A stretch of 64,000 nt of DNA from Aequorivita sinensis (lineage in GTDB: Bacteria; Bacteroidota; Bacteroidia; Flavobacteriales; Flavobacteriaceae): contig NZ_VDMC01000007.1 in the NCBI RefSeq assembly GCF_006346335.1, positions 1 to 64,000 of the forward strand, in the 5' to 3' direction. Made by a program: the position numbers and the translations under genes. Below, piece after piece: positions 8,513 to 17,079 of the stretch (position 1 is its first letter; every line of letters starts with the position of its first letter). Under the pieces are notes generated by a model. It did not search any database. It saw nothing but the letters and a program-made list of their open reading frames with translations, and had not been told where the DNA came from.

Positions 8513-10380
8513 TATCTATTAATTGTAAAAGGTTTTCCGCTATGTGGCTTAGCATATTCATCTTCTAGACTACCTTCTAGGATAAATTTCTCCATATCCT
8601 TTCTAGTTATTTCACCTTTAATGTATTTTTCAATCATTAAACCAGCGATTCTACCTGCCCAACGAGAACCCCAATATCCGTTTTCTACAAATACTGCTAA
8701 AGCTATTTTAGGATTATCTTTTGGTGCAAAGGCCACAAAAATGGAGTGGTCGGTAAGTTGTACGCGTTTTCCATCGATTCTGGTAAAGTTTTCGGCTGTA
8801 CCTGTTTTACCGCATATTTCAATTCCTGGTATTCTAAGATAAGATGCAGTTCCCGATTCGTAAACTTGATACATTCCTTCAACCACAGGTTCAAAATGCT
8901 TAGGGTCGATGGTTGTATGGTGTTTTTCTTTGAATTTTTGTGGAATGGTATCAGTTCCAATTATGTTTTTAATTACGTGGGGAGTATAATACCATCCTCG
9001 GTTTGCAATGGCAGCTGTAAAGTTTGCCATTTGAATTGGTGTTAAGTTAATTTCACCTTGACCAATAGAGTTTGAAATGGTAGCAGTTGAAAACCATCTG
9101 TATTTTGGGAAATTATAAAAGCGATTATAAAATTTAGAATCTGGAATAAGTCCTCTCTTTCCACTTGGTAGGTCGTATCCTAAGAAGTTACCAAGTCCGA
9201 AACTCGCTAAATGTTCTTTCCATTTATCGGTACCTTCTTGAATGGTAGAGTAATTATCAACAGATCTGCGGTATAGCGTTGCAAAGTAAGTGTTACAAGA
9301 TTTTGCAATACCATAAACCATACTTGTGGCGCCGTGAGCCCCGTGACATTTCATCAAACGTCTTCCATTGTAATAGTACCCTCCAGGACAGTTTATTCGG
9401 TCGTCTTCTGTGGTTACATTTTCTTGAAGTGCAATAAGTGCGGTTAATGCTTTAAAGGGAGATCCTGGTGGGTATTCACCCATTAAACCTCTATCGTATA
9501 AAGGCTTTGCAATGGTATCATACCACAGTTTTGTAAAGTTTTTCGATCTGTCCCTTCCTACCAATAGCGATGGATCGTAACTTGGCGCTGTAACAAGGGC
9601 AAGGATTTCACCAGTACTTGGTTCGATAGCAACTATACCACCTCTTTTGTTAACCATTAACTTTTCTCCATACTCCTGAAGTACTGCATCTATAGTAAGT
9701 TGTATATCCTTACCTCTTTCTGGAATTGTGTCGAATACTCCGTCTTTATAAGGCCCAATATCTCTGTTAAAGCGATCTCTTTGTATGTATTTTACTCCTT
9801 TTACGCCGCGTAAAACTTCCTCGTATTCTTTTTCAACACCAGCGGTTCCAATTAGTTCCCCCATTTGGTAATAGGGATTCTTTTTAATAATTGCGTTGTT
9901 TACTTCAGCAATATATCCTAGAACGTTAGCAGAGTGTTTTACTTGATAGTCGCGAAGGGAACGACGCTGAATGTAAAAGCCTTCATACTTGTACATTTTT
10001 TCTGAAAGTGAAGCATAGTCGGCTTTGTTTAGTTGTGGGACCACTACTGAAGGTAACCTCGGAGAGTAAATTTCAGCCTTACGTAACACTTCTTTAAAAT
10101 CTTCTTTAGAAATTTTTAAAAGTTTACAAAACTCCAAAGTGTCTAATGGCTTCACATCTCTAGGGATAACCATGACATCATACGAAGGTTGATTGGAAAC
10201 TAAGAGGTTTTCATTACGATCAAATATATACCCGCGTTGCGGATAGTCATACATCACTTTAATAGCGCTATTTTGCTCAAGAGATTCTGGAGAAGAATCT
10301 AACACTTGCAGATAAAAAAGCCTAGCCGTGAAAAGTACACCACTTAATATAACTAATGCTATAAGTACAACTTTTCTCAT
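8512..10380 (-). CDS. mrdA: Penicillin-binding protein 2 (elongasome transpeptidase)
   Basis: Class B PBP that cross-links peptidoglycan during side-wall growth. An N-terminal membrane anchor (residues 3-24) is followed by the dimerisation/pedestal region (RGYIFDRNxxLL at about 49-60) and the transpeptidase domain with all three active-site motifs: S307-P-F-K310, S361-C-N363 and K525-T-G527. The 622-residue length is standard. It overlaps mreD by 4 bp upstream and rodA by 1 bp downstream, consistent with one operon for the Rod complex. Confidence 0.97.
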   Translation of the reverse strand: MRKVVLIALVILSGVLFTARLFYLQVLDSSPESLEQNSAIKVMYDYPQRGYIFDRNENLLVSNQPSYDVMVIPRDVKPLDTLEFCKLLKISKEDFKEVLRKAEIYSPRLPSVVVPQLNKADYASLSEKMYKYEGFYIQRRSLRDYQVKHSANVLGYIAEVNNAIIKKNPYYQMGELIGTAGVEKEYEEVLRGVKGVKYIQRDRFNRDIGPYKDGVFDTIPERGKDIQLTIDAVLQEYGEKLMVNKRGGIVAIEPSTGEILALVTAPSYDPSLLVGRDRSKNFTKLWYDTIAKPLYDRGLMGEYPPGSPFKALTALIALQENVTTEDDRINCPGGYYYNGRRLMKCHGAHGATSMVYGIAKSCNTYFATLYRRSVDNYSTIQEGTDKWKEHLASFGLGNFLGYDLPSGKRGLIPDSKFYNRFYNFPKYRWFSTATISNSIGQGEINLTPIQMANFTAAIANRGWYYTPHVIKNIIGTDTIPQKFKEKHHTTIDPKHFEPVVEGMYQVYESGTASYLRIPGIEICGKTGTAENFTRIDGKRVQLTDHSIFVAFAPKDNPKIALAVFVENGYWGSRWAGRIAGLMIEKYIKGEITRKDMEKFILEGSLEDEYAKPHSGKPFTINR

Positions 10381-10886
10381 TTCGATTTTCTATTGAACAA
10401 AATCATTGTACACATTGTCAAGACTATTGTGAATATTCCTGAAAATAACGTAGATTTTAATAACAATGGTATATGTTTAAAACTAAATATTTCTAGTGAA
10501 AACATAACAAAATGATGCATTAATACTAATGAAGTGATATAAGTAATTTTTTCTGTTGTATCTGCTTTTTTAATTTTTACAGATTTGTATTCGTAGCTTA
10601 CCCCAAATGAATACTTTAAAACAAACGGACGAATGTATGCGATAAACGCCGATGCAGCCGCGTGAACACCACCTGAATCTTCAAAAATATCGATAGAAAG
10701 GCCTAAAAGGAAGCTTAAAAAAATTAGTAGGCTTTTATTACCATCAAGAGGGAATAGTAGTATAAAATAGATATAAAGAAATGGATTGATGTAACCGCCT
10801 AAATTAATATTATTAAGCAGTAGCACTTGTATAAAAACAAGCACTATAAACCGTACTATATTAATTAATATATCGTTACTCTGCAT
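10377..10886 (-). CDS. mreD: Rod-shape determining membrane protein MreD
   Basis: A 169-residue, highly hydrophobic protein with about five membrane segments, in the position always occupied by mreD between mreC and mrdA. The block PFLYIYFILLFPLD near residue 35 and the GLSIDIFEDSGGVHAAA block fit Bacteroidota MreD. It overlaps mreC by 11 bp and mrdA by 4 bp. It stabilises the MreC-RodA-PBP2 complex in the inner membrane. Confidence 0.9.
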   Translation of the reverse strand: MQSNDILINIVRFIVLVFIQVLLLNNINLGGYINPFLYIYFILLFPLDGNKSLLIFLSFLLGLSIDIFEDSGGVHAAASAFIAYIRPFVLKYSFGVSYEYKSVKIKKADTTEKITYITSLVLMHHFVMFSLEIFSFKHIPLLLKSTLFSGIFTIVLTMCTMILFNRKSK

Positions 10887-11703
10887 CTTCCACTCTTTTT
10901 TCTAGCTCATTGATCTCTATTGCATCATTATTTTTGATTAAAAATACGTGCTCAAGACTAGTCATATCATTAAATAAATCGATGTTTACGTAATAATAAT
11001 TATCGTCATTGTCTAGGTGAAAATCCTTCACGGTTCCAATTAGTACACCTTCGGGAAAAATAGTTGATCGCCCACCTGTGATGATTGTATCTCCCTTTTC
11101 AATATCTGCAATTCTTGGGATATCAATCAACTGGGCTATGTTTGGGTCTTTTGTATTCCAGATAAGTGATCCAAAATGGCTAGATTTTTTCAATTTAGCG
11201 TTAATTCTACTTTTGGTGTTTAATATAGATTGAACAGTAGAATAGTTGTTTGATACATCGCTTACAATCCCAACAATCCCTTTTGAAGAAATAACGCCAT
11301 AATCTCTTTTAATGCTATCTCTTCTACCTTTATCTAAGGTAAGTTGGTTTTTAGTTTTCGAATAGTTATTGTTGATTACTCGAGCAGAATAATACTCAAA
11401 TTTGTTGATGATATTACCGCTATCTAAAGTAGGAGCTAAGTTCAATTCATTGTATTGACTTAGTTTTTTACGGAGCATTAAATTCTCTTGTAATAAATCT
11501 TCGTTTTCCTTAGCTAGCGTAAAGTAATCTGTAATATTATTTCTCACAGTATAGACACCACCAGTTACAACGTTTGCGGAACTTATAAATTTGTTGTTGT
11601 GGTAATTGTGAGATTGAATCGTTAAAGCAAGAGCAATAATAAACAATACAGCAAATAACAGGAAGTTTTTATTCCGTATAAAGAAAAATATTATTTGCTG
11701 CAT
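10876..11703 (-). CDS. mreC: Rod-shape determining protein MreC
   Basis: Bitopic inner-membrane protein that activates PBP2. One membrane helix (about residues 11-29) is followed by a coiled coil (about 62-85, LAKENEDLLQENLMLRKKLS) and two periplasmic beta-domains. The MreC hallmarks KGIVGIVSDVSNNYSTVQSI and GDTIITGGRSTIFPEGVLIG are present. It sits between mreB and mreD in the Rod operon. Confidence 0.95.
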   Translation of the reverse strand: MQQIIFFFIRNKNFLLFAVLFIIALALTIQSHNYHNNKFISSANVVTGGVYTVRNNITDYFTLAKENEDLLQENLMLRKKLSQYNELNLAPTLDSGNIINKFEYYSARVINNNYSKTKNQLTLDKGRRDSIKRDYGVISSKGIVGIVSDVSNNYSTVQSILNTKSRINAKLKKSSHFGSLIWNTKDPNIAQLIDIPRIADIEKGDTIITGGRSTIFPEGVLIGTVKDFHLDNDDNYYYVNIDLFNDMTSLEHVFLIKNNDAIEINELEKRVEDAE

Positions 11704-11792
11704 TGCTTAATAGGGTTAAAATATTCTGCTTTCTAATGGTAGCAACGCCATAAACAGTATGCTATTGTTTTTGATTAATCGCTTTTAGGAAA

Positions 11793-12821
11793 TTATTTTA
11801 TAAGTACGCTTTTGTATTTACTAAGATTCTTCAAGCATATTCCTGTGCCACGAACTACTGCGCGTAAAGGATCTTCAGCGATATAAACTGGTAAATCAGT
11901 TTTTTGTGAAAGTCTTTTATCTAATCCGCGTAGCATTGAACCACCACCTGCAAGGTAAATACCGGTGTTGTAAATGTCGGCAGCAAGTTCTGGAGGAGTT
12001 TGTGATAATGTCTCCATTACAGCGTCTTCTATACGTAGAATAGACTTGTCTAATGCTTTTGCAATTTCTCTATATGAAGTTTGTACTTGTTTTGGTTTTC
12101 CAGTTAACAAATCACGTCCTTGAACGTCCATTTCGTCTGGTGGAAGCTCAAGATCTTCAGTTGCAGCACCAATTTGAATTTTTATCTTTTCAGCAGTGCG
12201 TTCACCTACATAAAGGTTATGCTGAGTTCGCATATAATAAACGATATCGTTTGTAAATACGTCACCTGCAATTTTAACAGACTTGTCGCAAACAATACCA
12301 CCAAGGGCAATAACTGCAATTTCTGTTGTACCACCTCCTATATCCACAACCATGTTTCCTTTTGGTTGCATAATATCAACACCAATACCAATTGCGGCAG
12401 CCATAGGTTCGTGGATCAAGTAAACTTCTTTTCCGTTTACTCTTTCGGCACTTTCTTTTACCGCACGCATTTCCACTTCAGTAATACCACTTGGAATACA
12501 GACAACCATACGCAATGAAGGTTTAATCCATCTCTTTTTTAGAGCAGGAATATCACTGATAAACATGTTTATCATCTTTTCACTCGCGTCAAAATCTGCA
12601 ATTACACCATCTTTTAACGGACGAATAGTCTTGATGTTTTCGTGAGTTTTCCCCTGCATCATAGCGGCTTCACGACCTACCGCAATTATTTTTCCAGTAG
12701 TACGATCGCGGGCTACTATAGATGGCGCATCCACAACTACTTTGTCATTATGAATTATCAGTGTGTTCGCGGTACCAAGGTCAATGGCTATTTCTTCAGT
12801 TAGGAAGTCAAAAAATCCCAT
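11793..12821 (-). CDS. mreB: Rod-shape determining actin homologue MreB
   Basis: Bacterial actin that organises the elongasome. The ATP-binding blocks are intact: IDLGTANTL (phosphate 1), MVVDIGGGTTEIAVI (phosphate 2) and IYLAGGGSMLRGLD (adenosine). The 342-residue length is typical. It heads the mreBCD-mrdA-rodA run, 89 bp before mreC. A minus-strand -7 box at 12871-12878 lies 49 bp upstream, so mreB may have its own promoter after purH. Confidence 0.97.
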   Translation of the reverse strand: MGFFDFLTEEIAIDLGTANTLIIHNDKVVVDAPSIVARDRTTGKIIAVGREAAMMQGKTHENIKTIRPLKDGVIADFDASEKMINMFISDIPALKKRWIKPSLRMVVCIPSGITEVEMRAVKESAERVNGKEVYLIHEPMAAAIGIGVDIMQPKGNMVVDIGGGTTEIAVIALGGIVCDKSVKIAGDVFTNDIVYYMRTQHNLYVGERTAEKIKIQIGAATEDLELPPDEMDVQGRDLLTGKPKQVQTSYREIAKALDKSILRIEDAVMETLSQTPPELAADIYNTGIYLAGGGSMLRGLDKRLSQKTDLPVYIAEDPLRAVVRGTGICLKNLSKYKSVLIK

Positions 12822-12870
12822 AGTTTTTAATTAGCGGTGTTGAATATTAAGCTGTTGTAATTTATATTAA

Positions 12871-12878
12871 CAAAAGTA
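12871..12878 (-). promoter_or_regulatory. -7 box (TACTTTTG) for mreB
   Basis: CAAAAGTA on the plus strand, in the 65-bp gap between purH and mreB. It would allow the cell-shape operon to be transcribed independently of purH. Confidence 0.4.
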
Positions 12879-12886
12879 ATGATTTT

Positions 12887-14419
12887 TTAATGCTTAAAAT
12901 GACGTGTTCCGGTAAATACCATTGCCATAATATGCTCGTTGCAATAATCAATACTTAGTTGATCTTTAATAGAACCTCCAGGCTGAATTACTGCAGTAAT
13001 ACCTGCATTGTCTGCAATCTCCACACAATCAGGGAAAGGGAAAAATGCGTCACTTGCCATTACAGCTCCTTCAAGTTCAAAGTTAAACGACTTTGCTTTG
13101 TCAATTGCCTGTCTAAGTGCATCTACGCGGCTTGTTTGTCCGGTTCCACTAGCGCAAAGTTGTTTTCCTTTTGCCAAGACAATTGTATTACTCTTAGTGT
13201 GCTTGCATATTTTAGAAGCAAACAACAAGTCTTCTAACTCAGATGAACTAGGTTTATTGTTAGTTGAATGTGTTAAAATATCAGCAGTATCGGTAATATT
13301 ATCTTTATCTTGAACTAAAACTCCGTTCAAACAAGTTCTTACAGTTTTTGAAGGTAGTTCAATTTCTTTTTGAATTAATAGAATTCTATTCTTTTTTCCT
13401 TCTAAAATTTCTTGAGCCTGTTTTGAGTAAGAAGGAGCAATTACTACTTCACAAAAAAGACTGTGAATTTCATTAGCTGTAGCTTCGTCAATTTCAACAT
13501 TACTGATTAAAATTCCTCCGAAAGCTGAAACAGGATCACCTGCCAATGCATCTAAATAAGCTTCTTTTACAGTGTCACGTTGTGCAATTCCACAAGCGTT
13601 GTTATGTTTAAGAATAGCAAAAGTTGGTGCTTCGCCTTTAAATTCGTTCATTAGGTTTACTGCGGCATCAACATCCAGAAGGTTGTTGTAGCTCAATTCC
13701 TTACCGTGAAGTTTAGTAAACATTTCGTCAAAATCTCCGAAGAAGAATCCTTTTTGGTGTGGGTTTTCGCCGTAACGTAACTCCTGACCTTTAGTTTCAC
13801 TTATCTTAAACGCTGGTAAGTTTTCTTCTGAATTGAAGTAATTAAAAATAGCAGTGTCGTAATTAGAAGAAACATTAAATGATTTTGCAGCAAAACGCTT
13901 GCGATCTTTAAGTGAAATTTCTCCGTCGTTTGCTGAAATTAATTCTAAAAACTCAGCGTAATCATCAACTGAAGAAACACAAATAGTGTCTTTAAAGTTT
14001 TTAGCTGCGGCACGAATTAACGAAATACCACCTATGTCAATTTTTTCAATAATATCTTCCTCTGACGCTCCAGAAGCAACAGTTTTTTCAAAAGGGTATA
14101 AATCGACAATTACAGCATCCAACTGTGGAATGTTGAATTTTTCCATTTCCGCAACGTCACTCTCGTTATCTTGTCGGTTTAAAATTCCTCCAAAAACTTT
14201 TGGGTGTAATGTTTTTACACGACCACCTAGAATTGATGGATAATCGGTAATGTTTTCAACGGCAATTACATCGATGCCTAAATCGTTTATGAATTTTTCG
14301 GTGCCTCCTGTTGAGTAAATTTTTACATTTTGTTCATGCAATTTTTTTACGATAGGAGCTAGTCCTTCTTTGCTAAAAACAGAGATTAAAGCTGACTTGA
14401 TTTTCTTGGAATTGTTCAT
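12887..14419 (-). CDS. purH: Bifunctional AICAR transformylase / IMP cyclohydrolase
   Basis: Catalyses the last two steps of purine synthesis to IMP in the cytoplasm. The N-terminal MGS-like cyclohydrolase domain (about residues 1-190) shows STGGT and GGRVKTLHPKVFGGIL. The AICAR transformylase domain shows LRYGENPHQKGFF, the catalytic KHNNACG block and AFFPFPDCVEIA. The 510-residue length is usual. A minus-strand -7 box lies 17 bp upstream of the ATG. Confidence 0.97.
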   Translation of the reverse strand: MNNSKKIKSALISVFSKEGLAPIVKKLHEQNVKIYSTGGTEKFINDLGIDVIAVENITDYPSILGGRVKTLHPKVFGGILNRQDNESDVAEMEKFNIPQLDAVIVDLYPFEKTVASGASEEDIIEKIDIGGISLIRAAAKNFKDTICVSSVDDYAEFLELISANDGEISLKDRKRFAAKSFNVSSNYDTAIFNYFNSEENLPAFKISETKGQELRYGENPHQKGFFFGDFDEMFTKLHGKELSYNNLLDVDAAVNLMNEFKGEAPTFAILKHNNACGIAQRDTVKEAYLDALAGDPVSAFGGILISNVEIDEATANEIHSLFCEVVIAPSYSKQAQEILEGKKNRILLIQKEIELPSKTVRTCLNGVLVQDKDNITDTADILTHSTNNKPSSSELEDLLFASKICKHTKSNTIVLAKGKQLCASGTGQTSRVDALRQAIDKAKSFNFELEGAVMASDAFFPFPDCVEIADNAGITAVIQPGGSIKDQLSIDYCNEHIMAMVFTGTRHFKH

Positions 14420-14436
14420 TGCTAAAAATTAAGGTG

Positions 14437-14444
14437 CAAAAGTA
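14437..14444 (-). promoter_or_regulatory. -7 box (TACTTTTG) for purH
   Basis: CAAAAGTA on the plus strand, 17 bp upstream of the purH ATG. It lies only 13 bp from an oppositely oriented TAAATTTG box serving the divergent permease. Confidence 0.45.
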
Positions 14445-14457
14445 CATAATTGAATAG

Positions 14458-14465
14458 TAAATTTG
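14458..14465 (+). promoter_or_regulatory. -7 box (TAAATTTG) for the leader ORF and permease
   Basis: A perfect TAnnTTTG match 11 bp upstream of the small ORF at 14477 and 89 bp upstream of the permease ATG. Confidence 0.4.
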
Positions 14466-14476
14466 TAACATATACA

Positions 14477-14542
14477 ATGAGAAAACGTCTTACATTTAAT
14501 AAATTTATCAACCAGGTCGAAAACGAAATCGTCAATCGCTAA
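14477..14542 (+). CDS. Possible 21-residue leader peptide
   Basis: ATG to TAA encodes MRKRLTFNKFINQVENEIVNR. It begins 11 bp after a TAAATTTG box and ends 12 bp before the permease ATG, the placement of a leader peptide or translationally coupled upstream ORF. The peptide has a basic start and no hydrophobic stretch. It does not resemble an amino-acid attenuator, as no run of one amino acid is present. Chance cannot be excluded at this length. Confidence 0.3.
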   Translation: MRKRLTFNKFINQVENEIVNR

Positions 14543-14554
14543 TTTAAAATCTTA

Positions 14555-15811
14555 ATGCTTATATATCTTCGCGTTTTAAAGGAAAGTTTCAACTTCGCAT
14601 TAAATGCACTTCGGAACAATAAATTGCGGACTTTTTTGTCTTTAGTTGGAGTAACTATTGGAATTTTTTCGATTATAGCTGTACTTGCAGCAGTAGATTC
14701 TTTAAAACGGGAGATAGAGGGGAGTATGAGTGGACTAGATAATAGTACAATCATCATAATGCGTTTTAGTTTTGGACCTACCGAAATCCCCCGTTGGAAA
14801 TGGCAACAGTTTCCAGATGTTACTTATGACGAATTTCAATACATCGAACGAAATACTCCAAATTTAGAAGCTGCATCTTTCACATTAGGCGTGCCAAACG
14901 AAAGTATAAAATCGGAAAGCAATCAAGTGGATAATGTGCCTATTGGTGCAGTTACAGAAAGCTATTACGATATTGAAGCGCTTAAGCTTGGCCAAGGAAG
15001 ATTTTTTAATGCTGCAGAATCTAATAGCGGCTCAATGGTTGTGGTTGTTGGAGACGAAATTGCGAATCAACTTTTTGGAGATGCTGCTAATGCCATTGGA
15101 AAAGAAGTGAGAATTTACGGACGAAGATTTAATGTAATTGGGGTTTTAGAAAAAGAAGGCGCTGGTTTATTCGGTAATTCAAAAGATACTTCTGTTTGGA
15201 TTCCAGTAAATATTGTTAGACGAATATTTGGAGATAATAACAAAAATACTTTCCCTCAAATTGTAGTAAAACCTGAAAAAGGAGTTGACAATGCCGAGTT
15301 TATCGCAATGCTAACCCAACAACTCCGATTAAAACGAGGTTTAAAACCAGATGAGGTTAGTACTTTTTTTATTAATCAACTTCAAGGCTTTGCCGATTTA
15401 ATAGACAATATTACAGGAAGTATGAACCTCATTGGATTGATAATTAGTGGTTTTTCATTATTGGTTGGAGGCTTTGGAATTGCAAATATTATGTTTGTAA
15501 GTGTAAAAGAACGAACCAATTTAATTGGAATTCAAAAATCACTAGGAGCTAAAAATAAATTTATCTTATTCCAGTTTTTATTTGAAGCTGTAATCTTAGC
15601 TGTAATAGGCGGTTTGATAGGGTTGTTCTTAGTATTTATAGTTTCAATCTTAGCATCGCAATTTACGGGCGATTTTGAATTTGTGCTTTCGCCGTGGAAT
15701 ATGCTTATCGGCACTGCTATAAGTGCAGCTATAGGTTTAATATCTGGAATACTTCCTGCAATTTCAGCGTCGAGATTAGATCCAGTTGAAGCAATTAGAA
15801 CTGGAATGTAA
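14555..15811 (+). CDS. MacB-type ABC transporter permease (FtsX-like)
   Basis: Inner-membrane subunit of a MacB/LolCE-like type VII ABC system. The N-terminal helix (about residues 27-48) follows the block ALNALRNNKLRTFLSLVGV, typical of this class. A periplasmic MacB core domain fills about 50-280, and three C-terminal helices form the FtsX domain, with the characteristic KERTNLIGIQKSLGAKN block and a closing LDPVEAIRTGM. No ATPase gene is adjacent. Such systems export peptides, lipoproteins or antibiotics by mechanotransmission; the substrate here is unknown. Confidence 0.9.
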   Translation: MLIYLRVLKESFNFALNALRNNKLRTFLSLVGVTIGIFSIIAVLAAVDSLKREIEGSMSGLDNSTIIIMRFSFGPTEIPRWKWQQFPDVTYDEFQYIERNTPNLEAASFTLGVPNESIKSESNQVDNVPIGAVTESYYDIEALKLGQGRFFNAAESNSGSMVVVVGDEIANQLFGDAANAIGKEVRIYGRRFNVIGVLEKEGAGLFGNSKDTSVWIPVNIVRRIFGDNNKNTFPQIVVKPEKGVDNAEFIAMLTQQLRLKRGLKPDEVSTFFINQLQGFADLIDNITGSMNLIGLIISGFSLLVGGFGIANIMFVSVKERTNLIGIQKSLGAKNKFILFQFLFEAVILAVIGGLIGLFLVFIVSILASQFTGDFEFVLSPWNMLIGTAISAAIGLISGILPAISASRLDPVEAIRTGM

Positions 15812-15930
15812 AGCATTGCAATTTGCAGAAACATCACATTAAAAACAAAATTCCAAAAGCATTTTATTATGCCTTAGGAATTTGTTAGTCCTTAGAAGGT
15901 TCAGTTTTAGAATTTTCGCAGTGGTTACCA

Positions 15931-16386
15931 CTAAAGTATCTCCGCAACCTTTTCGTTCACCCATTCTAAAAATTTCTCGTCTGCTTCAGTAAATGGATCT
16001 GCAGTATTAGAGTCGATATCTATCTGACCAATGTTTTTACCATCTTTAAAAAGTGGAATTACAATTTCAGCTTTAACAGTAATGCTACAAGCTATATAAT
16101 TGTCTTGTGCTTTTACATCAGGTACTACAAAGTTTTGGTTGCTAACAGCTACTTGTCCGCAAATCCCTTTCCCGAAAGGAATAACGGTATGATCTGTTGG
16201 CTCGCCTGCATATGCTTTTAAGTGAAGTGTTTTTTCTACATCATTTGCAAAATAAAACCCAACCCAATCGTAATAGCTTACAGTTGTTTGCAGTAATTCA
16301 CAAACTTGATTTAGGCGCTCATTTGTACTCACAGCATCATTGGCTAGAATCGTATTTATTTTTGGTTTTAACTCTGAAAAAGGCAT
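15931..16386 (-). CDS. GAF-domain protein related to free Met-(R)-sulfoxide reductase
   Basis: A single GAF domain of about 150 residues related to MsrC/YebR: DWVGFYF, GKGICGQVA, VPDVKAQDNYIAC and IGQIDIDS follow the family in order. Of the three cysteines used by E. coli MsrC, two are present (C76 in GICG, C100 in IAC) but the first, ten residues before GICG, is His66, and the usual Asp after IAC is Ser. Activity may therefore differ. The frame extends upstream to 16503, but the ATG at 16386 is preferred: it gives the family N-terminus and lies 27 bp from a -7 box. The gene is divergent from xrtF. Confidence 0.82.
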   Translation of the reverse strand: MPFSELKPKINTILANDAVSTNERLNQVCELLQTTVSYYDWVGFYFANDVEKTLHLKAYAGEPTDHTVIPFGKGICGQVAVSNQNFVVPDVKAQDNYIACSITVKAEIVIPLFKDGKNIGQIDIDSNTADPFTEADEKFLEWVNEKVAEIL

Positions 16387-16413
16387 AGTTTTATGGTATC
16401 TAAAATGTTTAGG

Positions 16414-16447
16414 CAAAAGTATTTTAAAACGCTCATTAAGCACCAAA
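16414..16447 (-). promoter_or_regulatory. Promoter of the GAF-domain gene (TTTG, 22 bp, TACTTTTG)
   Basis: The -7 box is CAAAAGTA at 16414-16421 on the plus strand; a -33 TTTG complement (CAAA) is at 16444-16447. The 22-bp spacing fits the Bacteroidota consensus. Its position inside the longer open frame decides the start of the GAF gene at 16386. Confidence 0.5.
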
Positions 16448-16458
16448 AACAAATAATG

Positions 16459-16466
16459 TATTTTTG
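16459..16466 (+). promoter_or_regulatory. -7 box (TATTTTTG) for xrtF
   Basis: A TAnnTTTG match 55 bp upstream of the xrtF GTG start. It lies 12 bp beyond the -33 element of the divergent GAF gene, so the two promoters are nearly back to back. Confidence 0.4.
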
Positions 16467-16521
16467 TTAAAATTGAACAAAAAAATAAACTGTAACTTTT
16501 CAAATATCTAAAAACTAATCG

Positions 16522-17079
16522 GTGAAAGAACTCTTGTTGAAATACAAATCAGTGGTGCGCTTTGTAGGTCTTTTTATTGGGACGTATTTGTTGCTGGGTA
16601 TTCTGTATTCAGTTTATTTAAATTTATCTAAAAACGGTTCTTTTTATCCTGATTATATCACAAACCTTGTTGCGAAGCAGAGCAAGGCTGTGTTGAACAC
16701 CTTTGGCTATGCTGCATATTTAAATCCAGCACAAACCGTAGAGGGGATGTTGTTGACACTAGACGGGAGATACACCGTAAATATTGTAGAAGGTTGTAAC
16801 TCGGTGAGTGTAGTTATTCTTTTTGTAGCCTTTATTATTGCATTTGCAGAAAAATTTAAGAAAACTATTCTTTACATCTTTGCAGGCGCAGTGTTAATTT
16901 ACATAATAAACATTATTCGAATAGCCATTTTAACTGTAGCACTTTATAAATTCCCTGAATATGAAAACGTGCTTCACGCCGTAGTTTTTCCAGGAATGAT
17001 TTATGGTTTTGTATTTATACTGTGGATGGTATGGGTGCGAATGTTAAATGTGAATCCGAAATCAAATCTTGTAAAGTGA
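16522..17079 (+). CDS. xrtF: Exosortase family protein XrtF
   Basis: Inner-membrane cysteine transpeptidase-like enzyme of the exosortase/archaeosortase family, flavobacterial type F. The catalytic triad residues are in place: C92 in VEGCNSVSV, R133 in NIIRIAIL and H152 in VLHAVVFPG. Several membrane helices flank them. Exosortases process proteins with a C-terminal sorting signal (motif, helix, basic cluster); the XrtF target is not evident in this window. The start is GTG. The downstream partner overlaps it by 4 bp (GTGA), the usual XrtF pairing. Confidence 0.9.
   Translation: MKELLLKYKSVVRFVGLFIGTYLLLGILYSVYLNLSKNGSFYPDYITNLVAKQSKAVLNTFGYAAYLNPAQTVEGMLLTLDGRYTVNIVEGCNSVSVVILFVAFIIAFAEKFKKTILYIFAGAVLIYIINIIRIAILTVALYKFPEYENVLHAVVFPGMIYGFVFILWMVWVRMLNVNPKSNLVK

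Noticed and set aside
12053-12518. Antisense open frames inside mreB and other core genes
   Set aside because: They lie opposite strongly conserved genes, have Cys/His-rich or low-complexity translations and no start context.
16387-16503. Longer N-terminus for the GAF-domain protein
   Set aside because: The extension is not family-like and contains the promoter at 16414-16447.
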